A stretch of DNA of 44,743 bases. It comes from Jejuia rubra. GTDB taxonomy: Bacteria; Bacteroidota; Bacteroidia; Flavobacteriales; Flavobacteriaceae. The position numbers and the translations under genes are program-made. Of this stretch, positions 32,701-41,449 are shown piece after piece (the first letter of the stretch is position 1; each line of letters starts with the position of its first letter). The stretch is taken from assembly GCF_042684665.1 (NCBI RefSeq), contig NZ_JBHULY010000012.1, positions 1 to 44,743 of the forward strand, read 5' to 3'. The notes beneath the pieces are model-generated. The model was not told where the DNA came from. It did not search any database and saw nothing but the letters and a program-made list of their open reading frames with translations.

Positions 32701-35700
32701 CAGTATTTAATGGATTGACTGCCGGAGATTATGAGGTGGTGGTGGAATATACTAGCGGAACGGATGTCTGTACATCGGCACCGCAAACGGTAACTATTAT
32801 TGCCTTAGATGCAGTAAATGGTACGGTTGCTCTGACTGCACCATACAGTTGTACCTCTACAGGGGTGATAACGGTTTCCGGAGTTACTGGAGGAACGGCT
32901 CCTTATGAATACAGTATCGATGGTGTAAATTACCAAACAGCAACAACATTTACCGGTTTAACAAACGGTACTTATACGGTTACAATTCGCGATGCCAATA
33001 TATGTACATTCGTAGCGGCCCCAATAATTATTGATGCCCTGAATCCCCAAACGGATTTAGGTTTTAGTAGTACACCAATTACTTGTCCTGCGAACACTTC
33101 GGATGTTGCGCTAACAGCAACGGGAGGTACAAGTCCTTTAGAATATAGAATCATTGCACCTTCGGGAGCAAGTACAGCATATCAATCATCAAACCTTTTT
33201 GCAGGATTGGCACCAGATACTTACACCTTTCAAGTGAGGGATGCCAATAACTGTGAGTACAGTGAAACTTATACCATTTCACCATTACCACCATTGACCG
33301 TAAATACGATTATCACAAAGAATTTGGACTGTACGGCCTCACCGGACGGCGTAATAGAAGGTGTGGTTTCTGGAGGATCTGCTCCATTTAGTTATGAAGT
33401 ATCATTTAACGGCGGTGCATTTGGAGGTTTAACTTCTGTTGTTGGAACTACGTTTTCACATGCTGTTCCTGTTGATGGTCAGTACCAGTTCAGAATTACA
33501 GATGCCAACAATTGTACGGTAGATTCTTCGGTGCAAACGATAAATGCTATTTCATTACCCGAAATCACTTCTGTAATACAACAAGATATTTTATGTAATG
33601 GGGATAATACTGGAGCGTTAGATATTACTATTAATAGCAGTGTGGGTACACCGCCATTTGTTATTAATGTGAACAACGATACAACGGGTACGAATTTTGG
33701 TACCCAAACTTCTGGTTTACCTGCAGGTAACTACACTATTACATTAACAGATGCCAATTCTTGTGAAGATTTGGAAATTGTTACCATCGCAGAACCAAGT
33801 CCAATTGTAGTTAATCACACCTCTTTACCAATTACATGTGATATCTCAAGTGGCGGTATTTCGAAAGGTTCGGTTATTGTGCAGGGTGTAACTGGAGGTA
33901 CGGCACCATATAATTATTATGTAACGGGTACCAATGGATATTCAGCCACGGAATTAAATGCTTCTGGAACTACATCTACCACTTTTGATGTCGTCGATTT
34001 TGGATTGTATCAAATTAATGTTGTGGACTCCAATGGCTGTTCTGTATTGGTGCAGGATGTACTTGTAGCATCTCCGCCAAATGATTTGGATATTTCTGTG
34101 AATACAGTTGTGAATTGTACCACGGGAGGGGAGGCCATCGTTAGTATTGGAACGACTTTAGCGAGTGTAGGCCCCTTCTTTTTTGATATTTATCGTGGTG
34201 TTATTCCACCGCCACCGCCAGGAGGCACTTGGGTAGCGGAAGATGCTCCTGGTAGTCAAAGTGCCACATTTACAGGATTGATTCCTGGTGTTACATATAC
34301 ATTTATTGTGTTCGATGCATCAACGGGATGTAGTTATTACGAAACTGCCACAGCATCCGTACCCACAAATTCAACGTTGACGGCGACAGGCTTAACCTCT
34401 AATAATATTACCTGTGTGGGCAGTGCGGACGGCAATGTGTCCTTCACTATCAATAGTATCTATGCAGGTGCTACCAACGTAAATTATGAAATAGTTAATT
34501 CCTTGTCATTGGTGACAACGGGAATTACAGGCTCGGGTAGTGTACCGGCTAGTGGTTCACTTTCCGTATCAAATCTAGGCCCGTTACCTTTCGGAACTTA
34601 TTTTGTAAATATTACCGAAACCAGTGGCCCAAATGCGGGCTGTGGGGTAGTAACGGTACCTTTCAATATTACTGAATCTGCAATTGATTTGAGTATTACA
34701 GCTACGGTGGATAACAACGCAAATTGTAACCCTAATTCTGGATTAATCAGTGCGATTGCCAGAGATGGTACACCCCCATATGCTTATCAAATTACAACTA
34801 CGGCAACAGCACCGTTGGCTTCTGACCCATCGTGGGCTTCTGTAAATACGTTTAATTTGGATGCAAATACATATTATGTTCACGTAAAGGATGCCTACGA
34901 TTGTATCAGAACTACATCGGCTATTGTATTGCCTCAAGACCCAGAACCAGTTATTTCAGCTACGCTAAATAATCAATGTACGGTGACGGAAGGCAATTTT
35001 GAAATTGACGTGACACTAACTTCGGCTGGAATTCTGCCATATAGTTTTAGTATTGATGGTGGTGCATTTCAAACGAGAACAGCACCGTTCACCATTTCGA
35101 ATTTGGTGTCGGGAACGCATACTATAGAAATTCAAGATGCTAATGGATGTGGCAATTTAGTTTCAGTTGATATCGCTCAACCTGTGGATTTAACACCTGC
35201 TGTTACAGCATTGCCAACGTGTAACAATGATGATGGTGAAATTACTATAACAGGCACGGGAGGAACAGGCGCATATACCTATGCCATTAGTCCAAGCCCT
35301 GCTGGGGTAACTTTAACGGGAAATGTATTTTCCGGTGTACCTTCAGGAACTTATACCATTACGATAACTGATGCGAATACATGTTTTGCAGATGTTGAAG
35401 TGGTTTTACCTGAAGCGATACCACCAGTTGTAACAACAACGCCTTCAGCAATAACATGTTTTAGTGATAATACGGGAAGTTTTGAATTGAATATTGCAGG
35501 CTATTCTGGGCCTTATACTTATGAAGTTTTTGACAGTACATCTACTTCGGTAACTGGAGTAGTTTCTTCCAATACTTCAACAAACCCATTAACAGTTTCG
35601 GGAATGACTTCGGGAACTTACTCTGTGGTTATCACGCAAACGGCCAGTCCATTCTGTTCTGCAACGTCGGAGGTGATTATTCCTTCGCCTTTAGCACCAT

Positions 35701-37937
35701 TATCAGTGGTGGCTTCTGAAACTTCAAACGTGACCTGTGATGACGATAAGGGCACAATTACCGCAGTAGCAAGTGGTGGTTGGGGCAGTTATGAATATGA
35801 ATTGACGGGAGCATCAACTGTTCCTTTTTCATCTAATGGAACCTTTACAGATTTATCAGCAGGTGTCTACACGGTGAATGTTAGGGATGCTGGTGGGTGT
35901 ATTGCTTCGGATGGTATTACTTTGGTGATTCCTCCGCCAATTAGCGCTACCGTTTCTGCGACACCAACGACATTGTCTTGTTTTGGTGATGACAATGCCA
36001 CGATAACCGTGAGTAGCGTTACGGGAGGACAAGGAAGTAATTATACGTATATCTTGAATATGATTGCGCCGACAGCGAGTACTTCAGGACCACAAACATC
36101 GCCTGTATTCAGTAACTTAGGGGAGGGGACATATAATATTACGGTTTCGGATGGTTATAATTGTTCGTTTAATTCGCCAAATGTTGTCATTACGGAGCCT
36201 ACTCCTGTTGAAGCAACTTTGGTAAAAGCGACAACTCAAACTTGTTTGACAGAAGCTACTTTAACACTAAGTGCAACCGGAGGTAACGGTCCATATACCT
36301 ATAGTGATACGGCAAGTTTTGCAACAGTTTTGGGAACATTTACCAGTTCAATTACATTCTCCGTTCCAGTAGGCACTTACGAATACTACGTTAGGGATGC
36401 CAATGGCTGTACCGCCGATGTGTCCAACCAAATTGATAATGACCCATTGCCTACCTTAACTTTGAATTTGGATACTTCAAATGCGACTATTAACTGCGCT
36501 GGTGATACTACAGGTGTTATTGTTTCGGAGGCCCAAGGCGGTTTAGGCAGTTATGTTTACACACTTCAGGATACTTCTGGAAATGCCATTCCTGCTACAC
36601 AAAACAGCCCGGGTGTCTTTTCGGATTTGCCTGTGGGCGATTATCAAGTAAGAGTGGATAGTGGTGATTGTTTATACACTTCGGCAACGATTTCAATTAC
36701 CGAACCATCATTACCATTGGATGTAACCTTTACAACAACCAATGTAACTTGTACAGGGCAAAATGATGGCGTTTTAGAAATTGTAGCAACTGGTGGTACG
36801 AGTATTATCAAATATGCCATTTCACCACAAATGGACCAATTCTTTGATTCACCAATTTTTGAAGATTTGGCTCCAGGAACATATCAGGCTATTGCCCAAG
36901 ATGAATTGGGTTGTTACGTAGTAATCGATTTCACTATTGATGAACCCACTCCAGTATTCCTAATCGTAGTGCCTAATTCTATTGTTCCAGAGCTATGTGA
37001 TGGCGATTTAAATGGAAGTTTCAGTGTAGATATTTCTGGCGGAAGCCTGCCATATAACGTGAGTTTGGACAATTATGAAGGCCCTTACACAACGGGAACT
37101 GCCACACAAACAATTTTTGATTTTACATCTTTAGCCGGTGGAAACCATGTGGTTTATATTCGAGACAATGAAGGCTGTGAGGCCGAATTTGAGATTGATT
37201 TCCCAGAGTCCGTAAGTTTTGACCCTGAATTGGTGCTTGAATTTGGGTGTGTGGACAACCGTTCAACGAATACGGTTACGGTAACGGTAGATGAAACCCT
37301 TGTCGATCCATCGGATTTAGAATATGCTCTGAACGGAGGCACATACCAAACAAGCAATGTATTTGTAAACGTACCTGCAGGATTTAGCCATTATATTGAT
37401 GTGAGGCATACTAACGGCTGTGTGCAACAAACGGCTTTCTTCGATATTGATGATTACCAACCGTTAGCCATAAGTTTAAGAGAAGGCCAAGGTTTCAACG
37501 AAATCGAAGCGATTGTAACAGGTGGAACAGGAAACTACGAATTCACATTAAATGGTGAATCCTATGGAAGCGAGAATACATTTATTATTTACGAAACCGG
37601 TATTTACACGGTTGTTGTAACTGATAGTAATGGCTGTTCGGTCTCTGCATCAATTCCTATGGAATTTATTGATGTGTGTATCCCAAATTATTTTACCCCT
37701 AATGGTGATGGCACCTTGGATCAATGGGGGCCTGGTTGTGCGAATCAGTATGACGATTTAACCTATGATATTTTCGATAGATATGGTAGAAAAGTGGTCA
37801 CCCTGACCGTTAATCAAAAATGGGATGGTAAGTACAACGGAAAGGAATTGCCAACTGGCGATTACTGGTATGTAGTAAACCTAAACGATAGCCGAAATGA
37901 TAAATCATTTGTTGGGCATTTCACCCTTTACAGATAA
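29712..37937 (+). CDS. sprB: Giant SprB-like adhesin with T9SS type B sorting domain
   Basis: This 2741-residue surface filament protein starts with a signal peptide (about 1-24, Leu-Ala-Gln end), an N-terminal beta-rich region (about 30-355), and a DUF11-like module (about 361-510, with Leu-Asn-Tyr-Val-Ile-Gly-Phe-Gln-Asn-Thr-Gly). From about 720 to 2650 there is a tandem series of roughly 20-23 SprB-type repeats of 75-100 residues, each with Gly-Gly-x-x-Pro-Tyr-x-Tyr, a Gly-x-Tyr core and a Asp-Ala-Asn-x-Cys end. The C-terminal type B sorting domain (about 2655-2741) opens Pro-Asn-Tyr-Phe-Thr-Pro-Asn-Gly-Asp-Gly. In Flavobacterium johnsoniae SprB is carried along the cell surface by the gliding motor, and is far longer, about 6500 residues. 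Confidence 0.9.
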   Translation: MKKPTYVKFGVPVLALLLSLQCLAQNHVPYVPRYDEAIKGDMLLIGNSNVGIHVSDPYNGNNTNDRIDAAVYVDIDGDPTTFNSSTADLDVPDYVTCYRIVYAGLYWSAVVNGPDPISDIKFKLPGGSYQDITGTEIYFQNAPNNRESNTYVYYHDVTDMLTALPDPEGTYGVANISSLVGPKPNSEGLSAGWSLFVIYEDPLLPSKYITSFDGFTKITSVINETFPISGFQTIPVGPVRAKYAFSTIEGDRRYTGDYLTLNGNTINATDNSGTVIRPGNNFFNSTVSIIDPATNTPELFFDRVPDGTNTLGFDAGIINIPNAGNSIIGNGDTTASISLGSNLDIYYFYFSAFAIEIIAPNIVLTKIVEDELGNNIEGQLVDLGDELNYVIGFQNTGNDDATDLTIRDILPINIVFNYPADILSLPTGVTVESYDASTREIVFRVDRSIVEENDPAQDIRFRVTVVSACSLLTDACSNIIDNQAYATYRGTINPDFVISDDPSYNSASGCLLTPRATNFLADLNCNFTEEVALCGDSTVLTAGDGYDSYTWSTSPSLTPVIGTDQSLTVTQTGTYYVYNAATAPCQSITQIFNVTLFGANVTNPVIPFADEVVICPNDGKELPNIFLCGANDSRFIQTNITDTSSMIWEVLDESSCAAVANPDCANEDSACTWTQVATGPDYNADTAGQYRLTLNYAGGCFNQFYFNVYENLLVPTVTSRDIYCTTPGEITVGGVPSGYEFSIDGISFQSSNTFIVNTAGIYTVYVRQTGITTNPCIFTVPDVQIRERDFTVSVDVTQPLCHGERGSVILAANDVRPQYFYSIYDGATLVNSVGPINDDNYTFANLNPGTYAVNVSTEDGCTYTGDIEIVEPPLLDISLALTTPLTCTNGEITAYPVGGTPPYYYFVNGASTFQSIPTIDVPTAGTYTVRVVDFNNCEAEASIVVNDTPAPDFTVSSTDILCSDTPDSGSININVSNPNGNTLRYSIDNGATFFNSAVFNGLTAGDYEVVVEYTSGTDVCTSAPQTVTIIALDAVNGTVALTAPYSCTSTGVITVSGVTGGTAPYEYSIDGVNYQTATTFTGLTNGTYTVTIRDANICTFVAAPIIIDALNPQTDLGFSSTPITCPANTSDVALTATGGTSPLEYRIIAPSGASTAYQSSNLFAGLAPDTYTFQVRDANNCEYSETYTISPLPPLTVNTIITKNLDCTASPDGVIEGVVSGGSAPFSYEVSFNGGAFGGLTSVVGTTFSHAVPVDGQYQFRITDANNCTVDSSVQTINAISLPEITSVIQQDILCNGDNTGALDITINSSVGTPPFVINVNNDTTGTNFGTQTSGLPAGNYTITLTDANSCEDLEIVTIAEPSPIVVNHTSLPITCDISSGGISKGSVIVQGVTGGTAPYNYYVTGTNGYSATELNASGTTSTTFDVVDFGLYQINVVDSNGCSVLVQDVLVASPPNDLDISVNTVVNCTTGGEAIVSIGTTLASVGPFFFDIYRGVIPPPPPGGTWVAEDAPGSQSATFTGLIPGVTYTFIVFDASTGCSYYETATASVPTNSTLTATGLTSNNITCVGSADGNVSFTINSIYAGATNVNYEIVNSLSLVTTGITGSGSVPASGSLSVSNLGPLPFGTYFVNITETSGPNAGCGVVTVPFNITESAIDLSITATVDNNANCNPNSGLISAIARDGTPPYAYQITTTATAPLASDPSWASVNTFNLDANTYYVHVKDAYDCIRTTSAIVLPQDPEPVISATLNNQCTVTEGNFEIDVTLTSAGILPYSFSIDGGAFQTRTAPFTISNLVSGTHTIEIQDANGCGNLVSVDIAQPVDLTPAVTALPTCNNDDGEITITGTGGTGAYTYAISPSPAGVTLTGNVFSGVPSGTYTITITDANTCFADVEVVLPEAIPPVVTTTPSAITCFSDNTGSFELNIAGYSGPYTYEVFDSTSTSVTGVVSSNTSTNPLTVSGMTSGTYSVVITQTASPFCSATSEVIIPSPLAPLSVVASETSNVTCDDDKGTITAVASGGWGSYEYELTGASTVPFSSNGTFTDLSAGVYTVNVRDAGGCIASDGITLVIPPPISATVSATPTTLSCFGDDNATITVSSVTGGQGSNYTYILNMIAPTASTSGPQTSPVFSNLGEGTYNITVSDGYNCSFNSPNVVITEPTPVEATLVKATTQTCLTEATLTLSATGGNGPYTYSDTASFATVLGTFTSSITFSVPVGTYEYYVRDANGCTADVSNQIDNDPLPTLTLNLDTSNATINCAGDTTGVIVSEAQGGLGSYVYTLQDTSGNAIPATQNSPGVFSDLPVGDYQVRVDSGDCLYTSATISITEPSLPLDVTFTTTNVTCTGQNDGVLEIVATGGTSIIKYAISPQMDQFFDSPIFEDLAPGTYQAIAQDELGCYVVIDFTIDEPTPVFLIVVPNSIVPELCDGDLNGSFSVDISGGSLPYNVSLDNYEGPYTTGTATQTIFDFTSLAGGNHVVYIRDNEGCEAEFEIDFPESVSFDPELVLEFGCVDNRSTNTVTVTVDETLVDPSDLEYALNGGTYQTSNVFVNVPAGFSHYIDVRHTNGCVQQTAFFDIDDYQPLAISLREGQGFNEIEAIVTGGTGNYEFTLNGESYGSENTFIIYETGIYTVVVTDSNGCSVSASIPMEFIDVCIPNYFTPNGDGTLDQWGPGCANQYDDLTYDIFDRYGRKVVTLTVNQKWDGKYNGKELPTGDYWYVVNLNDSRNDKSFVGHFTLYR

Positions 37938-37952
37938 ACCAACGAACAGAAG

Positions 37953-38960
37953 ATGAGGACAGTAATAACAACTAAAATAATGCGAAAGGTAATTACAGGA
38001 CTGGCAATATTGGTAATGACTATGGGGTATGCCCAGGAGTTAAACTTACCTGTGTTTACCCAATATTTGGCAGACAATAATTTTGTGGTATCGCCTACAT
38101 TTGCGGGTATTGGTGACAATTTAAAAATCAGGGCCAATGCATTGACGCAATGGGTTGGAATTAAGAATGCGCCCGATAACCAATCCATATATGGTGATGT
38201 CAGGATCGCCGATCGCTCTGGTGTCGGTCTATCTCTGTATAATGATAGTAATGGTTTTACAAGGCAATCAGGAGCAAAGGTTTCTTTCGCCCACCATTTG
38301 ATTGTGGATTATTATTCAAAACAATACCTGTCATTTGGTATATCGTACAACCTCAATAATTTTAGGTTGGACGTTGAGGAAATTAATAGGCAGAATAGGG
38401 AAGACCCATTTCCGTTACCCGCCTTATTAGATGATCGAAGAAGATCCAACAATAATTTTGACGTCGGAGTCCTTTACCGTTTTGGTGGCCTTTTTGTAAG
38501 TTTTAATGCCAATAACATCTTAAGCAAGGATCTTGATGAGTTTATTGAAAATACCGAGCCGGGATTACTTTTGAATTTTCAATTGTATTCGGGTTATACA
38601 TTTAGAGGACCAAAAAAGAGTGGTTTAGAGTACGAACCTTCCATTTTTTATCAAAGGTTTCACAGTGATAAGCGCTCAGCAACTGATTTAACCTTCAAAT
38701 TTAGAAAGTACAACCGATATGGTGATTATTATTGGGGAGGAATTTCATACCGCTACTTAAACGATCAGCTCTTCAAACCATTGAATATCGGCCCGATGAT
38801 TGGTTTCCAAAAGTCTATTTTTTACTTTGGTTATGCCTACCAGATTACAATTAATGATTTGGCAGGATACAACACAGGTACCCATGTCGTAACCCTTGGG
38901 CTAAACTTTTTACAAGGTATAAGTAACTGTCCTTGTACGCAAGATCCTGTTCATCATTAA
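37953..38960 (+). CDS. sprF: SprF-like outer-membrane protein
   Basis: This 335-residue PorP/SprF-family barrel is encoded 15 bases after the adhesin gene. The signal peptide ends Met-Gly-Tyr-Ala-Gln (residues 24-28). The mature start Leu-Pro-Val-Phe-Thr-Gln-Tyr-Leu and the regions Val-Ser-Pro-Thr-Phe-Ala-Gly-Ile and Gly-Val-Gly-Leu-Ser-Leu-Tyr are typical of the family, and the C-terminus keeps Asn-Cys-Pro-Cys-Thr. Family members are needed for export and surface attachment of the type B cargo encoded beside them, here the SprB-like protein. An ATG at 37980 gives a more standard signal peptide, so the first nine residues may not be translated. The operon appears to end here. Confidence 0.88.
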   Translation: MRTVITTKIMRKVITGLAILVMTMGYAQELNLPVFTQYLADNNFVVSPTFAGIGDNLKIRANALTQWVGIKNAPDNQSIYGDVRIADRSGVGLSLYNDSNGFTRQSGAKVSFAHHLIVDYYSKQYLSFGISYNLNNFRLDVEEINRQNREDPFPLPALLDDRRRSNNNFDVGVLYRFGGLFVSFNANNILSKDLDEFIENTEPGLLLNFQLYSGYTFRGPKKSGLEYEPSIFYQRFHSDKRSATDLTFKFRKYNRYGDYYWGGISYRYLNDQLFKPLNIGPMIGFQKSIFYFGYAYQITINDLAGYNTGTHVVTLGLNFLQGISNCPCTQDPVHH

Positions 38961-39030
38961 ACATTGGGGTAGCTCTGGATTAATTTCTTTTTCGCTATTT
39001 TAGTTTCAAATAAATTTTAAAACTAGGAAG

Positions 39031-39309
39031 ATGGACACTAAGGAAATTATACTCAACAAAATCCAGATTCTTATTACCAATCACTTTGCAACTCCCGAAG
39101 AGGCTTTCAGGTTTTTTGATGAAGACAGTGATGGCAAATTGACCAAAAGTGAAATCGTTAAATTGCTGAAGGAAGCCGAAATCAACGGTTTTATTCGCGG
39201 TTTGGTGTCTTCAAAATTGATTGAAGGTTATGATAAAGATGGAGATGGGTTGATCGATTGGCATGAATTTAAGGCAGCTATTGATGAGATTGCCGAAGAC
39301 GCCGTTTAA
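39031..39309 (+). CDS. EF-hand calcium-binding protein
   Basis: This 92-residue protein without signal peptide carries two complete EF-hand loops: Asp-Glu-Asp-Ser-Asp-Gly-Lys-Leu-Thr-Lys-Ser-Glu (about 30-41) and Asp-Lys-Asp-Gly-Asp-Gly-Leu-Ile-Asp-Trp-His-Glu (about 68-79). Both have the acidic residues at positions 1, 3, 5 and 12 and Gly at 6, so both should bind calcium. It resembles a minimal calmodulin-like module in the cytoplasm. It follows the SprF gene by 70 bases and precedes a YjbQ gene by 31 bases. Whether it senses calcium for the adhesin system is open. Gliding adhesins need calcium in some species, which makes the neighbourhood suggestive but not proof. Confidence 0.85.
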   Translation: MDTKEIILNKIQILITNHFATPEEAFRFFDEDSDGKLTKSEIVKLLKEAEINGFIRGLVSSKLIEGYDKDGDGLIDWHEFKAAIDEIAEDAV

Positions 39310-39340
39310 CTATTATGTCGAAATCATTCAAAACGAAACC

Positions 39341-39763
39341 ATGAAATGTTTTCAAAAGGAAATACGTTTAAGGTCTTTTTCTCGTGGTTTTCATTTAATC
39401 ACCTCCGAAGTTCTGGCTTCAATACCTGAAATCAAGGACATCCAAAGCGGACAGTTGCAGGTATTTATCAAACATACATCAGCTAGTTTGACCATTAACG
39501 AAAACGCCGATTATACAGTAAGGACAGATTTTGAAAACCATTTTAATAAAATGGTGCCAGAAAATGCACCATATTATGAGCATACTTATGAAGGCTCCGA
39601 CGATATGCCTGCACATATTAAGGCCTCGCTTTTGGGAGCATCGGTACATATTCCAATTACCAATGGACGATTGAATCTGGGCACTTGGCAGGGTATTTAT
39701 TTGTGCGAGCATCGCAATCACGGCGGTGGCCGAAAACTGGTTATTACAGCTTTTGGCATATAG
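39341..39763 (+). CDS. YjbQ/UPF0047-family protein
   Basis: This 140-residue protein is placed at the ATG at 39341. The frame is open upstream to 39263 inside the EF-hand gene, but that would give an untypical 26-residue leader. Family signatures are His-Thr-Ser-Ala-Ser-Leu-Thr-Ile-Asn-Glu-Asn near residues 47-57, His-Ile-Lys-Ala-Ser-Leu-Leu-Gly in the middle, and the end motif Glu-His-Arg-Asn-His-Gly-Gly-Gly-Arg-Lys-Leu-Val. YjbQ proteins fold as a trimer with a metal-binding His cluster. Some have a weak thiamine-phosphate synthase activity, and the physiological role is unsettled. The gene probably shares a transcript with the EF-hand gene. Confidence 0.88.
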   Translation: MKCFQKEIRLRSFSRGFHLITSEVLASIPEIKDIQSGQLQVFIKHTSASLTINENADYTVRTDFENHFNKMVPENAPYYEHTYEGSDDMPAHIKASLLGASVHIPITNGRLNLGTWQGIYLCEHRNHGGGRKLVITAFGI

Positions 39764-39814
39764 ATTTTTGAGTTAGAAACAGGAATTTTAAAGGGTTTAT
39801 CGATTTTAAGCAAA

Positions 39815-40924
39815 GTGAAGGAAAAAGATATTATTTCAGTTTTAATTCCAGACGGAGAAAATCCGTTGCTTTTCAATGTTCTAAATTGTTTGTCTTTAGC
39901 AGATGAAGTAGAAGTTTACGTGATGTCTTCTTCTCAAAACAGTCCTTATAAATTCTCCCGTTTTGTCAAAAAGTTTAGTCATCATCCAATACCCAAAAAT
40001 GATTTGGAGTGGATTGAAAACATCAATAACGAGCTCCATAAGTACAATGTTGATAAAGTGTTGCCCATTTTTGAAAAAGGGTTGGAGATACTGATAAGGC
40101 ATCGCGATTTGATTCCCAAAGAAAAATTGGTTGAGTTGCCATCAATGCAAAGTTTTAAAACGGCTTTGAACAAAGGTTTGTTAATGAGATTTATGGATGA
40201 AAATAAAATTCAAACCTCGAATAGCATTGTCGTCAAACCCGGGGAGCGATTCGTTTCAAACGGAAAAATTAAGTATCCCGTTTTGGCAAAGCCTACCTTA
40301 GATTCCGGTGGGGGCGAGGGGATTGAAAAGTTGTATAACGAAGAGGAAGTCGAGGCGTTTTTCAAAAAGAACAAATTTTATAAAGATTATTTGGTCGAAG
40401 AGTTTATCGAAGGCTATGACTTGTGTTGTAATGTATTGTGTAACGATGGTGAAATACTAGCACACACCATTCATAAAGGACTGATGAAGGGACAAAAGGT
40501 CTTTGGGCCTTCCGTGGGTTTGGAGTTTTTATACAATGATGATGTATTGGAACTTACTGCCCATTTGATGAAAGCCTTAAAATGGAATGGCGTTGCCAAT
40601 TTGGATTTACGATATGACCAGGTGTCAAAAAGGTTTAAAATTATCGAAATTAACCCCAGATTTTGGTATAATGTTGATGCTTCGGCGGTATTTGGTGTCA
40701 ACTTTCCACATCTTTACCTGATGTCGAGTTTGGGGTATTGCATAGAATTTGGAAGTTACGAAACGAAAAAATATCTGAATATTAATGGTATAATGAAACG
40801 GGTGAAATCTAATCCCTTTTCCCTTTTCAACTTAAAATCCACGTTTAAGAATAGTCAGTTGAGGTTTGCTCTGCGAGATCCATTGCCATTGCTATCCAGA
40901 ATATTTGCTAAATCCAAAACATAG
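39815..40924 (+). CDS. ATP-grasp carboxylate-amine ligase-like protein
   Basis: This 369-residue cytoplasmic protein starts at GTG 39815 and has the ATP-grasp layout: an N-terminal Rossmann-like pre-grasp domain (about 1-115), a nucleotide-binding lid with Tyr-Pro-Val-Leu-Ala-Lys-Pro, Gly-Gly-Gly-Glu-Gly and Glu-Glu-Phe-Ile-Glu-Gly (about 152-200), and the metal-binding Glu-Ile-Asn-Pro-Arg-Phe-Trp (about 285). ATP-grasp enzymes join a carboxylate to an amine, thiol or similar group through an acyl phosphate. The substrate is unknown. It is the last gene of the forward block, and a bidirectional terminator separates it from the ribosomal protein operon. Confidence 0.85.
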   Translation: MKEKDIISVLIPDGENPLLFNVLNCLSLADEVEVYVMSSSQNSPYKFSRFVKKFSHHPIPKNDLEWIENINNELHKYNVDKVLPIFEKGLEILIRHRDLIPKEKLVELPSMQSFKTALNKGLLMRFMDENKIQTSNSIVVKPGERFVSNGKIKYPVLAKPTLDSGGGEGIEKLYNEEEVEAFFKKNKFYKDYLVEEFIEGYDLCCNVLCNDGEILAHTIHKGLMKGQKVFGPSVGLEFLYNDDVLELTAHLMKALKWNGVANLDLRYDQVSKRFKIIEINPRFWYNVDASAVFGVNFPHLYLMSSLGYCIEFGSYETKKYLNINGIMKRVKSNPFSLFNLKSTFKNSQLRFALRDPLPLLSRIFAKSKT

Positions 40925-40934
40925 CACAATCAAA

Positions 40935-40962
40935 AAAATCCGACTCTTACGAATCGGATTTT
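40935..40962. terminator. Bidirectional terminator between the ATP-grasp gene and rplT
   Basis: AAAATCCGA (40935-40943) and TCGGATTTT (40954-40962) form a 9-bp stem with a 10-base loop and A/T runs on both sides. It serves both converging transcripts. Confidence 0.7.
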
Positions 40963-41002
40963 CAAATTAAGCGAAATATGTTTTACAAATAGGCTAAGCG
41001 CC

Positions 41003-41347
41003 TTATTTTACTTTATCTACAATTGCTTTAAAAGCTTCAGGGTTGTTCATCGCTAAATCTGCAAGTACCTTACGGTTCAATTCGATATTGTTAGCTTTAA
41101 GTTTTCCCATAAATTGAGAATAGGACAAACCGTGTAGTCTGGCTCCGGCGTTTATACGCGTAATCCACAGTGCGCGGAATGTTCTCTTTTTGTTTCTACG
41201 GTCTCTATACGAATATTGCATCGCTTTATCCACCGCATTTTTAGCTACTGTCCAAACGTTTTTACGTCTTCCAAAGTAACCTTTTGCTTGCTTAAGCACC
41301 TTTTTTCTTCGGGCTCTTTTTGCTACAGAATTTACTGATCTTGGCAT
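41003..41347 (-). CDS. rplT: 50S ribosomal protein L20
   Basis: This 114-residue protein begins with a very basic N-terminus (Arg-Arg-Lys-Lys-Val-Leu-Lys-Gln-Ala-Lys-Gly-Tyr-Phe-Gly-Arg-Arg), followed by the family motif Tyr-Ser-Tyr-Arg-Asp-Arg-Arg-Asn-Lys-Lys-Arg and a globular C-terminal part. It binds 23S rRNA early in 50S assembly and often represses its own operon. It is the last gene of thrS-infC-rpmI-rplT and follows rpmI by 102 bases. Confidence 0.97.
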   Translation of the reverse strand: MPRSVNSVAKRARRKKVLKQAKGYFGRRKNVWTVAKNAVDKAMQYSYRDRRNKKRTFRALWITRINAGARLHGLSYSQFMGKLKANNIELNRKVLADLAMNNPEAFKAIVDKVK

Positions 41348-41449
41348 AATTTTAAATGTTTTGTAGTAGGCGGCCGTTAATCGACACTTGCTAAATTATT
41401 TTGCCTAGCTCCAGGGTTTATAAATTGTTTTAACCGATTAAAACGTATG

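Noticed and set aside
39263..39340. Extended start of the YjbQ gene inside the EF-hand gene
   Set aside because: The extra 26 residues are not part of the family pattern and overlap another gene by 47 bases; the ATG at 39341 fits the family length.
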